This document shows, one piece after another, positions 43,671 to 55,819 of a stretch of 64,000 nucleotides of DNA. Where the stretch lies: assembly GCA_030568195.1 (NCBI GenBank), contig JAJLTO010000006.1:1164314-1228313 (forward strand), given 5' to 3'. Under the pieces are notes generated by a model, which was not told the origin of the DNA, searched no databases, and saw nothing but the letters and a program-made list of their open reading frames with translations. The position numbers were made by a program, and so were the translations under genes. The stretch comes from Dipodascopsis uninucleata var. uninucleata (lineage: Eukaryota > Ascomycota > Lipomycetes > Lipomycetales > Lipomycetaceae). The first letter of the stretch is position 1; every line of letters begins with the position of its first letter.

Positions 43671-46600
43671 TCTGTTAAAAGCTCTTCATTTTCGTTAACT
43701 CCTTTCCAAAATTTGCTGTAGCATTCAAAATTCTTCAATCCTATACAACAGGGTTAGGTCAAATCAGCGTTTAGATGTCGCCGATCAACGTTAGATCTGC
43801 AAAAGGGCGAGAGCGGTTCTAAAAACTAGCTCGATAGCAATCATTTTGAAGACTAGAATTAAAACTTTTTAATAAAACTAAGCTAGAGGAAATGATGGTC
43901 TTCTGATTACATTATTGCTAACTTGGAGTCTTGTATCATGTTCCTAGTCAATCAATCGCAAGAGGTTCATTTACAATTTCAGCGGTATACAGTATCAATG
44001 AACGACTTTGCTCGGAAAAATCCTTCGCAGTACAATGGACCATGGCGTGCAGTAGTCATAAGATGCTGGAGATATAAGATTACGTCTGATCAACTGTATA
44101 GAGTAGTATTATCCATTCTACAGTTCTCTGCTTTAGACCATAACGCTTTCAAAGGTTGAGGACAACTAAGACAAAGTTCATATACAGAACCTCTGTAAAT
44201 TTTTCAAAAGTGATGATAGCTTGGATAACTTGATATTATTGAAGTATTTATATATTTATATGTTTTTAGCGTCTGAGGTTTGCAAAACTATTATCGTATG
44301 ACGACAGTAAAGCAGTTCCTAAGGAAACCGTTGAAAATATACCAATAAAGTTAAAGCAGTATAGTAAATATGCATAATTAATCAAAAACTTTAATATTTA
44401 AGGCTGGTTGAAATATGATAATCGTCCATATATTAAGTAAGGGCAAAAATCCAATGTCTTCACATTTGCAGCCACTGTCATGACATAAGCCATATTCATT
44501 AGGAATACGATATTTGTTAATACTATGCGTTAAAAAGGTTGTTCGTTGGTTTTGGAGACAAGGCTAATACGATGGCGAACATATGGATAAGCATCGGGAA
44601 AATAAGTTCTGCTAAAAACGTCATCTACGGATCATCTAAAAATCAAGATGCAGGCTCAATTCTAAAATGCAAATCAGCAATCCATCACTAGAGCTAAGCA
44701 ATCAGCTCGATAAAATATTTCAGCAACGTCCAATACGAGAATCGAGCAAATAAATGAGAGTAGCACCTCTACTGAGCTGCTATGACCGGAAGCAACAGCT
44801 TATAGTAGTTAGCATTGCCTTGAAAACACAAGCCATGCAACGCTCTTATTGCTTCTTTATTTTATTGCCTAAGTATTTAGATCGGCTCAAACTAATCAAC
44901 TATGCTCTCTTTACTTTACCTCCGCCAGTTTACCAATTTGATATTTGGCATCACAGCACCCTTTGATGCCAAATATCTGGGTGTGATTAAGTGATAGGTA
45001 ATAGGCGATATGCTGAGAACCTGGGAAGGTTATCTAAAGAAGCAGAAAACGGCTTTCTGGTCCATGCTATCTGTCTATTATTCAGTGCCGTCCAACACAC
45101 CAGTGTGCTGCCCAAGTTATAAGACCTTGTGAAAAAGTAGTGTGACAAAGGTATGATGCTCATGGTATAATAGGCTCAATAGTCAGCATTAATGAGTCAA
45201 GTTCAGTGTCAAGAGAGCGACATTGAGTTTCAGTTACAGTCGACAATATGCATTGTCACATACTTAGAACATATCTGAATGGCTACGCCCTATCAGAGCA
45301 ACAACAGCCCGCCCCCACCAAAGGATCTACTCTTCTATATATGTCACGAGAGTGTGAGACACAGAAGAGTGCTGAAATATTACCAAACAATACCATAGCA
45401 CTAGGTTCTACTGGGCTACCTGTGGGGTATCTAAAACCATTCTTTTACTATGGTACAGCCTGCAAATCGTGAAGTAGAGAATTAGCGTATCCTTGCAGAC
45501 AGGAGACGAGACGATAGGAAGAAGATGAAAGTAGGCTTAAAGTCGATGAGGCATAAGATGCTAGGACCCACTCCAGTTTATTAATAGATTGTAAATGTAA
45601 GAGCTGATGATCTTGCTGAGCCATTTTATTCTCATCAAAGGAACAGTCGTCCTTTACTTATTGAATATCGACGTAGCTGGACTTGGAAAAAAGACGAAAT
45701 GTGCCTACGGCTACATGATGTGTTGATGCGGGCAACATGAAGCTTTATACCTCCTATAAGAGCACTCGTGATATATAACTTAGAGCTTGCTTATCTGTAT
45801 TTATGGCGCTTGTTTCCGGATATAGCCTGCTTGCTTTACGTCTGTCAAAACGAGTACACATGTTTATAACAAAGAAAGGCATATTTCTGGGTATCACGCA
45901 TGCGTACCTAGCGTTTCAGTATAGAAGCTAGTATATGCTGTTATACTTAGAAAAATGGTATCAGTGCACCATATATAACCACAGAAGATACTTTCTCTCT
46001 ACAACTTAAAGTCTAGATTTAGAGTGCATAATCTTGCTTTAATAATCAGGTAACGCGTTCATTGAATTGCGGTCAAAACTTAAGTAAAGCTTTAGGCTAT
46101 ATTTTGGCTTGAATATATGCATTATGTTATTGATCGTTTACCGATAGTCTCTAAGGATTTGGAGGTATCCTGCTTTTCTTCCAACCACGTAAATGCTTAT
46201 TTAACCTATTCACTATCAGATATCTGCTGATAAATTTGGCTTGATCTAAATATTCCTAGTCATGGACTAAGTAATCTCGAGAAACATGCTATTCTGCTTC
46301 AAATACGACATAGAAAATTAAAGGCGGCGATGCGCGCCGCTTCCCGGTATTTGTGCAAAATTGTTCAGGTACAAAAAAGAGCGTCACCAGAAAACGCCAT
46401 GAACTGAATATATACTCGATTTCGCAGATATGCCAGAGAATACACAATAAGGAAACACGTTATTAAATATAGTAGTTTTCTGAGTGGATCTATGAGATTT
46501 ATCAGTTTCAGAGGCGCTTTTTAGTGCCTTAAATGATATATTCTGATAACATAAGCAAATCAGGAACCTAGAAAATCATAGTAACGCGTAGCAGTCCGCG

Positions 46601-48873
46601 CAGTAAACAGAGGAATTGGCAGAGGTCTCTATATAGACTGAAACAAGTTAAGTAGCTCAACATGGTGTAATTGACTGAGCTTTATTATTAAATTGCTCTT
46701 TGTCCGACTGTTTACTAGCTGTAGCGATAAATCTGGAAACCTATAATATGCTACACTGAATGAATTTGTAGGCTAAAGCTCAATAAAAAAGCGCAATCAC
46801 AGATATTGCAACTAGCAGCTCCATATTACGCGAGAACATGACCGCGAGCGCCTGTTCACGAAGAAAGGTGGCTATAGCATTATCAAATACTTTTTAGTGT
46901 ACAGCATATATATGAGCTTACAATTAACTATACTGTATTTGATGTAATCAAATAATACTCTTATTACAATGGCAGATATCTCCTTCGAGATCGAGGAAAA
47001 TACAGACCCAATAGTACCTCGGATTCTGATTTTCCATTATCCAGTGCTGCCATTTCTGAATTTATCTACGCAAACTTTGATACTAGTAAGATAGCATCAA
47101 ATTCTCAAATTTGTACCGATAAAAGAAATGTTGTTGATGGTTGCAAGTTCAGCCAGAGGAATAGTATGACGCTTGAGTGCCTTGTTGGATACATATTCTC
47201 TAGAGCATGCTGTCCACCTGTAAATGTCACTATTATCAGCAGTTCACAGTTTGAATAGTATCTGGAAAATAATTATCAAATGCCCAAAAAGCTACCAGCT
47301 CTTTTATTAATAAATAGATATCATTAGCTCCAATGCATAGATAACTAGAGCAAGTAGCGTTACTACAAGATCTCTAGGACTTGATTGGCAGAGGATAAAA
47401 ATACTGTTAGTATTAGGGCATTTGATACGACTGATACAAATATGTGTGTTCTCGGCAGTGTTAGCATGTCTAGCTCTCGCAGATATGTTTTATAAGAGAA
47501 GTGTGCACAATCTGAGAGCTTGAAGTAAACTTATGCAAAGCTGAAGACGTGAGAGGCGCACATGATGACGTACTAGAATCCGCTATTTGTTCTAGCTTAA
47601 ATCAGTATTATACCAATATATTAAATCTTTCTATACTCATGTTTCTTATCAGTTCGGTGATACAAGCGACTATTTCATCTATGAATTGGACTGTTCAGCA
47701 GTCTCAATGGTCTAATGAAAGGTCTGTCTCGTTATGGTAGACTTTGTCAAAATCATCAAAATATACACTATAAGAGATATCGTCAGAACAGGTCATAGTC
47801 TCAGCCATCAATAAATAAGGATCGTAGTATTCCTGTTCTTAAGCAAAGTAAATAGTTCTGGAGATAAGGAACAAATTGAATAATGCATTGTTCTTCAAAA
47901 GCATAATGCTAATAAACTTTGACGACGATTGATTTTTTAAGGCATGTAAACTTCTCATGAACAGGGGAATTGAAACCAGCACTGTTTATTCACAATGATC
48001 GTCAATTAGCATGTGGAAGTTTCGAATCATGGCTGGGAAATATCGCCCAACTAGCGATTTCTGCCTCTTTCTGTCGAGACCATCGTAAATGAGCGATCCA
48101 TATGATCTCGCATCTCGAACAGCATTCATTGCAGAGACGATATATCGAACTCTATTATAATTGATTATATATCTGACCTCGTAACTTCGCATTCTCGATC
48201 AGTTGGAAGAAGACAGATTATTATAGATAATCAGAGGTGGAAGAGACCATTATTAATGTCAAGAGAGATGATAGCATTATTGATATCTGATATTTCTATG
48301 TGTATGATTTAATTACCGCAGCAAATTTGCTGTTTTCAGACATATCCTTGCTGCAGACTCAAATAACTTTGCTGGTTGCTAGTTATTGATTTCATAATAG
48401 CTTGCTTGGGAACAATTAGGGAGATCATGCTGACGATTGGGAACACATTTTGATTCCTATGTTAGTGTACAGACTATCTATCTTTTTTTAGCACTCAAGT
48501 GGCTCATTATACGAATAGTCAGCAACTCTAACAGCAGATCAGTCGTTTACATTGCACAAGGGTGCTAATAAGCTCAACCTCAATGAGTGTGGGATGATGA
48601 CTCGCTCATAGCTGATCCTGCGCTGGCGAGGAGTGCCATTATACCAATGGTCCTACTGGTCTAAAATCCAAGACCTTGGCAGTACCGTGTGAAAAGGTCT
48701 ACTAATTACGCTATTAATACAAGTATTTAAATCTTAAATATTATTTTAAATATTTATTGGCCTCTCGATTGAAATAAACTACTAACATGGAAAGAATTTA
48801 AATTCAACTTCTAATAATATTTTCTGATTATTAGAATGCTACTAAACTAGTACACGAAACATATAATGTCTAA
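43671..48873. other. 5.2-kb intergenic region without recognisable gene
   Basis: Between the LtrA-type gene (promoter side) and the 3' end of the next permease. Frames up to 78 codons are present on both strands but without family features or consistent starts. Contains the 14-bp inverted repeat at 44940-44977, a small GC-rich hairpin (GCGGC/GCCGC) at 46324-46340 and an AGACCTT/AAGGTCT inverted repeat near 48674-48706. No tRNA boxes seen. Confidence 0.5.
44940..44977. repeat. Perfect 14-bp inverted repeat
   Basis: GATATTTGGCATCA at 44940-44953 and its exact reverse complement TGATGCCAAATATC at 44964-44977, with a 10-nt loop. A perfect arm of this length is unlikely by chance in a spacer. It may be a protein-binding site, a transcript hairpin or the remnant of a mobile-element end. 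Confidence 0.6.
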
Positions 48874-50614
48874 TTAATATTCTCTCTTCTCTGCAACAAC
48901 GTTCACAGAAATAACGTTATTCTTCTGAACACTTGATACAGACTCTGCAACTAGTTCATGATCGCCACTCTCCAATATATCGTCTCTGTCAACTGCCAAA
49001 CCGAATTCATTAAATGTCAGACCCTTGCTAGAGACTTCACGCTTGATCATATAATAAAAGATCCCAATACCAATCAATTCTAGACCAGCCATCGGTGAAA
49101 TGAGCTTATATCCGACAGGATAAAATGGTGCATCCTTCGAGGGATATACGACTACTGCCCACCAGAAACTGAAGATCATATTAATTGTATTACCCCAACC
49201 TATAAGTACTCCTCTGGCGAAGGGATCATCCTGGAATGCTTCTGAAGCCCAAGTCAGCATGAGAGGAAATCCTGCGAGACCGACGAAACCAATCATAAAA
49301 CCAAACATTTTAGTATGGAAGCCAACGTCCCACACAGCTAAAATTGTGCTACCCACGAACTTGCAACTCGTGGCAAAAATCCAACCTGGCCAGCGTATTC
49401 CGATGAAATCAGAAATACTACCGAGAACGTAGCCCGAGACGAGTGAAGTTGCATAACCACCTGTAGGAATGATATTTCGCTCTTGTACACTGTAACCAAT
49501 GTATTCCAGCCATAAATTGAAATAAGAGTAATACTGCGTAAGGAGATCTAAGTTATAAACTGTCAAAAATACATATGGACGCCAGCTCTTCCACATTTTA
49601 AGAAAGCGCCTCCAGGTCATCTTCTCACTTGGCTTTCTGCCAACTAATTTCATGCGAACGTTAGCGATTGCTAGCTCCTTTGGGCCAAGATACAAAGATC
49701 TGCATGTGTGAGGATAATCAGGAAGAGCAAAGTAGCCATATAATGCGACTGGAAGAGAAACTACTCCATCGATGATAAAGAGCCATCGCCAACCTGCTAG
49801 TCCTCCTAAGCCGTTCATAGAAGTATAAACTCCGGCTTGAATGTAACCAGAGAACATATTTGCAAGTGGCTGAGCCATATAGAACATAGAAAACCGTTTC
49901 CCCAATTCTTGAGGCATATACCATGACCCGATAATATGACTAAATGTGGGGAATATGGAGGCTTCCAAAATACCCATAATTAGACGAACGATGTATATTG
50001 TTTTCGCTGACTGACAAGCTGACGTAGCTATTGTTACACCACTCCATACTATTTCAATTGTTGGAATCGCGATTGATGGTCTGACATGACTGATCAGAAC
50101 TTGTGATGGAACAGATCCTAGAAAGTATCCGATAGAAAAAAAGGTAGAAAACAAGCTCAACTCGTTTCCATATAGAGATAGCTACATTTTAAGAGATGAT
50201 TAGCATCATTGGTGTAAATAATTAATAACCATTAAACAATGGCAATACTTACGTCTTGCTGCATGCCACTGACATACGCATTATTCAAGTTACTGGAATC
50301 GAGAGTCTTGATCAAGTATGATAAAATAATATAGACGCTATTTTGGAGGAAACCATTGTTAGTAAATCCCCAAGAGATCGTCTGCAACAGCGTTCAGAGC
50401 AACACAAGCAATTTCCTACTCACAAAAGGAACAAATCAAGCTTCATAACAAAGCTTCTCTCTTCTCCTATTTTGCCGAATGTATCCCAGACTGTAGCAGA
50501 GATCCTAACAAATCGAGAAGCTCGTGACAACCGAAGCTCCTGCTCAGCGGGAGTTTCAAGATTCACGAGTGCTTCATCGTATGGCTCTTTTTCAGATAAT
50601 TTTTTCCAAAACAT
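48874..50614 (-). CDS. MFS permease of the Dal5 (allantoate) family, three exons
   Basis: 527-residue plasma-membrane symporter. Exons on the minus strand are 50614-50424, 50337-50253 and 50181-48874. Intron 1 (86 nt) has donor GTGAGT, an exact TACTAAC branch (50358-50364) and acceptor TAG; intron 2 (71 nt) has GTAAGT and TAG. Splicing joins EERSFVMKLDLFLF, LSYLIKTLDSSNLNNAYVSG and MQQDLSLYGNELSLFSTFF, the standard helix-1/helix-2 region of Dal5-type permeases. Without the first two exons the protein would lack helix 1. Twelve hydrophobic segments in total. It is distinct from the Fen2-like permease at 28-29.7 kb. The substrate (allantoate, ureidosuccinate, nicotinate or other) is unknown. 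Confidence 0.9.
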
Positions 50615-51852
50615 ATCTCTATGACTAACTAGATTATTAATGCTTTACCAGAAACGTTAATAGTATAGTAATCAAAAGTAGACGTAGGCATAAACTGCTT
50701 AAGTAGCGGTTTACTAATGACTTTTGTCAGCTTCGCGAATGTAGAAGTGAAACCAACAAATTACAGTAGTTATATATGAAGTCAGGCATCTTGACGAGCA
50801 ATATTTATTATTATGTATTATCGTCATTTGCACAGCTTGAGATATCAAATAGGAGCAACATACGAGCTATGTTAATAGAACACCAACAAGTGCCTGAAAT
50901 AAAGAGGACTTAGTATTAGCGCTAAGCTTAAGTCATTGATAACTGACTACCATTAGAGTTATGGAGTGGCCAAAGCTCAAGTTTAAACTATTATCAGCCG
51001 AATCTATAGCACTATAAAACCCGAACTATCATTCTTTGCTTTCTGCTATCTCGACGGTGCATTTTGAAACATATCTCTTCAATCTGCCAGTCTAGACGTG
51101 TCTGGGTGCTGCTAAATGCCGTTAGTTTCGTAGGCGTTTTATTGTGTTATCAGTGACGGCTATGACTATTGCTAGATTAACGTTGACCAACCTCTAAGGC
51201 TTAAGTAAGCTCTGCCGGGGAAACTAACAAATTCATTGTGAAACGGCATAAAACTAGTCAGAAGTTGGAGTAAGTTTTAGTTCTATAAACGCATGAGATG
51301 TACAAAAATATTGTTCGCATCTTCTAAGCTATCATGGTCGCGAGGTGCAATTGAAACTTAAACGACAGGGTTCCAATTATGGACGATGTCACCTTGAAAC
51401 AATACAATCGTACAGCCTTTAATTACTTAAAAAATTCTAGCTGCCACCATTAATGCATTGTATTTGACTTGTGGTAAGTCATAGGATTGTATTTCAATAA
51501 AGCTATGCCTGAACATGAACAGTGAGATTTTAGCGACGCAGTTTAGATGGTATCGCTCCCTACAGATTCATATGATCGCAAAAACGATTCGAAATACTAA
51601 GCAACTATGAAGATAAAGCTTAAACTACATAGGCTCATTGTAATATTATTGAGTATTGCGTAATCAAAGTTAGTTTTGAGCGTCCTAAAGGACATTGAAT
51701 AAACATATATAGATAAGACTAGAACATATTGCTTAATTGCGGTACTAATCCTTTAATGCCATCATTATCTTGGCATTATCTTGATATATAAAAACGATTA
51801 TAAAAATTGAATGTTGACATTTAGTAATTATGGAAATTCGAGAACTGCCAGG
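50615..51852. other. Permease promoter and reductase 3' flank
   Basis: 1.2 kb. A near-tandem 10-bp direct repeat CATTATCTTG lies at about 51761-51781. No gene recognised. Confidence 0.55.
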
Positions 51853-53675
51853 TTATATAAAAAAATTTTGTGTATGGACATGATATTCGGCCGTCAAACC
51901 GCTGTGCTTCAAGTTCAAGTGTATAACGTCATTTTTTATCTGTGAACATAACAGAGATGATCCACATACATATAACGCTGTTCTAGTATTAACCTCCTGT
52001 GGTATCCCCATAGAATTGCCGACCCAATGTTGGAAAGATGCTGGCTTGCCTGTATAAAAATTTATAGAACTCCAAATACTTTCCTTTTCTGATCCATCGG
52101 ATAAAGTGGTACCATCAGCACAGTATACATCAATTTGTACTCTGTCTCTTAACTGTCGCTTTTCATGTCCTTCCGAATGTATTTTAGAAATTATGTCGCA
52201 TATATCGTTTTCATATGCCAGAAGATGCTTTGCTGATTTCAGTATTATTAACATTCTATGATTTCTTTGGCTTTGTCCAGAGTATTTCAGTGACTCTCTG
52301 ATCGTTGAAAATCCATATCCAGTTCCGACTCCAGATGTAATGGTTACTATCGTATTATATGAAGAATAACATTGCGACGGTCCATACGGGCCGCAAATTA
52401 TTATTGGTAATGTACACGACCTGCTCAGGATAGACTGCGCGGAGCTATTCATCTCAAGATTACCATTGTCATAAGAGTGACCTTGGTTATCGCCCTTAAT
52501 TACCTTTGTGTAGAGTTTCTTGGTAAATCCTGTTTTTACTCTTATAATAAATCTCAGCATATTATCTTCCGAGAGGCTTGCTGGTGTGAATGGGTGGAAT
52601 GATAGAAATTCGACTGACGGACATGAGATTGTATAGTACTGACCAGCATACCAGTTTGATAAAGAAGAAAATCCTTTCATTGGAATTTCCATAACGATAA
52701 TTTCATTACTTTCACTCGCTGTTATATTTGCCCGATACTTAAACCCATTCCGTGAAACATTAAAAAAAAGTAGCTCTAAAAAGCGGACTAGAACATCTGC
52801 TGCCCATATTCCCACTGCAATATATAAATATATGTGCGCGTAGTTAGGCATGTGCTTGTATGCCGCAGCAAAAAATACTATGGCACATATGACATGAAAA
52901 TGATAGAAAATCTCAAAAAAGTATTTTCTGAACCCTCTGATTGAGAATATAAGTACAGTCGGTGCAAGGACGCACCATGCACCGAATCCACGTCGAGTGA
53001 TGATGTCATTTTTTAGCTGATATGTAAGGAAATTGAATGACGTGTAGTATCGCAGCATGAAGTACATGTGCATCGTTGCAGTCATTAAAATTGCTCTAGC
53101 GACCCATCTGTGCATATAGTTGATGTTATAGCTGCTCGAATTACCGGAGACTATGGCGACAACATTTAGCCGTTTAGCGGAAAGAATGGAGAGCAGAGGA
53201 AGCTGTGTAATTGTGAGCCACGCCAGACGGTAACCTGCTTTTTCAAGCAGTCTAGAAGATCCCCATTTCAATCTATATAATGCAAATGCTACCATAAGAC
53301 ACATATATCCTATAGCCAAAAGTGCTCTACCAAGTGGCAACGGACTAAAAATGCCGGAAGCGCCATGAACCAATTTCGAACTTGGAGATGGACATGATAC
53401 AGCATGACGTAGAATGTTTGTTGCGCTGGATACAGATACTAGTGCACCAGCAAATTTTCCTCTATGATGATATAAGTATACAAAACACACATTTTGACTA
53501 TTTAGCAACTTGTCTCTTACCTTTTAAGCACTTCAATTAATTTTGAAACGAGACGATAGAGTAATATTATGGCCAAGACTGCCCCTATGACAGCCCAATA
53601 CATTCTCGCAAGGTAGCCCGGGCGAGGAACCCCATCTGCGTCAAATTGACCTTGACCATTATTTGAAAAAGCCAT
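51853..53675 (-). CDS. Ferric/cupric reductase transmembrane component (FRE family), two exons
   Basis: Plasma-membrane metalloreductase passing electrons from NADPH through FAD and two hemes to extracellular Fe(III) or Cu(II). Exons on the minus strand are 53675-53521 and 53461-51853, giving 587 residues. The 59-nt intron runs from GTAAGA to ATAG; unspliced, the frame stops at once (TAA inside the donor). Exon 1 supplies MAFSNNGQGQFDADGVPRPG and the first membrane helix. Both heme-binding pairs are intact with H-X13-H spacing (MHRWVARA...MHM and FHVICA...YKHM). The FAD motif HPFTPAS, the NADPH loop CGPYGPS and the C-terminal YVCGSS are present. It is divergent from the Bim1-like copper protein across a promoter rich in GAGCAAA sites, which favours cupric reduction. 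Confidence 0.92.
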
Positions 53676-54659
53676 TTTATTTCCTTCAGCTAGTTCAGTT
53701 CCACATATGTAGCTGAAACTAGAAGAAAATGCTGGTAGCTGAGGGAAGATATTGAGTTAATAGACAGAGCAGGTCAAACCTGAATGGTGAGTTATCTTCA
53801 CCTGTGCTAGAATATAATTCTAATTGGGACTCTTGACAACTAAACTAGCTACCCTCGTAGATTATATCTAATATTTTCCTATGTAGAAGGGTAAAAGTGA
53901 GCAGTTAGAGTTCTCTTTTCGATATTGTGCTCTGTGAGTGAGTATGAGCAAATTAAATTATTCAACTGCAAGGACCTGATGATGACTTGTAAACCACATA
54001 TCCTGCGAACTAATTCGAAGAATTAAAGCAATTGGATTATGAGTCTTTTAAGAATAATACATAGGATGGACAAAAAGCTGCCGTTGACTCCATTGTGGTT
54101 TTTCCTCTACGGTAGCCACTTTGAGACTCATTTATTTGTCATATTCAGCAGCATATTTGATACGAGCAAATTCGAGCAAATTATTTCTTGGTATAAGTCA
54201 TGGTTCAGATTCAAGGTTATATTCTCATGGTAGTGAGTCTTAGTGTATTCCTGTTTTATATAAAATTTGTCAGAATTGGGAAAATCGCCAAGCATTAAAG
54301 TTATAATTGCGGTTAGTATTGTTTAAGCTTAACGACCTGACATATAACCCATTCCTCTCCCGAATATGATAATTGACCTACTCTATTGGCCGTCTGCGAA
54401 ATTTATCGAGGGAATACGAACTGAGTATCTTCCATCGACAGATGCCAAGAAAATCGCGTTTAATGTAAGGGTAGTATAAGCACATTTGAGCAAATTATAA
54501 TTAAAACGAGAGCTAAAAGCTAAGTTGTTGGTACTGGCATGCTTGGCATTCACATTCATATAATGGGCACTTCACGCTGGACCTCTAGATGCCCCCCAAG
54601 AGATTAATTTCATTTGAGAATAAGATATAGAATTAATTAGCATCAACTGAATATACATA
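53676..54659. promoter_or_regulatory. Shared divergent promoter of reductase and Bim1-like gene with four TTTGCTC sites
   Basis: 984 bp. GAGCAAA (reverse of TTTGCTC) occurs at 53946-53952, 54164-54170, 54174-54180 and 54488-54494; the first and last are preceded by T, giving TGAGCAAA, the full TTTGCTCA copper-response element bound by Mac1 in budding yeasts. The middle pair is spaced exactly 10 bp, one helical turn. Chance expectation for the 7-mer on both strands is about 0.1 in this length. Confidence 0.65.
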
Positions 54660-55310
54660 ATGCAGACTAACAAATTGCTTTTGCTATTGTTGATCGGTGC
54701 TTCAAGTGTCCTTGGTCACTTCAACTTGAACTACCCGACTTCTCGTGGTTCTAACCACGACACTCAGACTGAAGCACCATGCGGTGGCATCAACACTGTA
54801 TCGAAGAATCTTACTCTGTTCAATCCTGATGGATCTCCAATTGCTACTACTTCTTCACATTCTGAGAGCGGTGTTGCAGTCTATTTTTGCCCAAAAGAGT
54901 CTGGTTGTGATAGCAATGCTGACTTCAACGTCACATTGGTTCCTATTTTCCTCGAAACAGGAGCAGGCGCATTCTGCCTGCCGTCTGTTCAATTCCCTAA
55001 TTCTATCTATCCAGCTCACGGTAATTCAACTCTTGTCGGAACCATCCAGGTCAGATACGAGAGTGACGACGGAGAGCTGTACAATTGTGCTGATGTCGAG
55101 GTTTCAAGAGCCGGCATACAATCATCAAGCATGTGCACAAATGCCACCGGTATAAGCACTTCTACCTGGACCGGATCTCTAGATGATGATGACAGCAACA
55201 ATAATTCATCTAGCTCATCATCAGATAGTTCTAGCGCTGCTTCTAGCTCTGCTGTTGTCAGCATGGCTTTTGTTGCTGCGATGGTGGGTGCTGTCAGTCT
55301 CCTTATTTAA
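54660..55310 (+). CDS. Bim1-like (X325) GPI-anchored copper-binding protein
   Basis: Secreted cell-surface protein of 216 residues in the Bim1/X325 family, LPMO-like proteins that bind copper and help its import instead of cutting polysaccharide. A signal peptide (1-19, ending SSVLG) should be cut to leave His as the new N terminus (HFNLNYPTSRG), the first half of the histidine brace. PCGG follows at about 41-44, and six further Cys could form disulfides. The C-terminal Ser/Asp-rich stretch and final hydrophobic segment (VVSMAFVAAMVGAVSLLI) indicate a GPI anchor. No intron. In Cryptococcus, Bim1 is induced by copper starvation and works with Ctr1; here the divergent neighbour is a metalloreductase, which fits the same task. 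Confidence 0.9.
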   Translation: MQTNKLLLLLLIGASSVLGHFNLNYPTSRGSNHDTQTEAPCGGINTVSKNLTLFNPDGSPIATTSSHSESGVAVYFCPKESGCDSNADFNVTLVPIFLETGAGAFCLPSVQFPNSIYPAHGNSTLVGTIQVRYESDDGELYNCADVEVSRAGIQSSSMCTNATGISTSTWTGSLDDDDSNNNSSSSSSDSSSAASSSAVVSMAFVAAMVGAVSLLI

Positions 55311-55819
55311 GAATATTTCTTCTTGTATAATATGGGTGCTAGCATATCATGGCCTCAAGCGATATTTCAGATATTCTATATTTTGCTGTTCATTTATACG
55401 CTCGCTGGAGCTTATAGCTACTATTTACTAGAAGATTCCTAATATTTAGTGATATGTACAATGAATGATACGCACACAGACGCTTCGAATCTGCTAAAAT
55501 AAGAAAGTAGTCAATGCCAGAATAAAATTCAGCCATGTAGCAACTGTGATATTTAACATCTCTAACAATATTACGGCCGCAGTTATAAATAAAATCCTTT
55601 TCTCATAGTTCTTCCTCCTGCTATTCTTCATAAAGTTTAATGGTAACTCAGCTAAATTTTACGTTCGGATTGGTCCCAGACACTTAAACTTTGGAGAATA
55701 GTCAGGGTCTTATGAGGGTATTTATTTCTAATTGCAATGAATAGAATAGTACATTTACAATTAAAATATAAGTTAATCAGCTAAATATTATCATATTGGA
55801 TTTTAATAACAACTCTGGG
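55311..55819. other. Convergent intergenic region
   Basis: 509 bp between the 3' ends of the Bim1-like gene and the CipB-like gene. AT-rich; no gene seen. Confidence 0.6.

Noticed and set aside
47986-48192. 68-codon ATG frame in the 5.2-kb desert
   Set aside because: Short, no signature, no neighbour support.
45087-48710. Apparent similarity between 45.09-45.15 kb and 48.64-48.71 kb (AGTGCC, AAGACCTT, GTGAAAA)
   Set aside because: Only short words match in order; no alignable repeat could be shown by eye.
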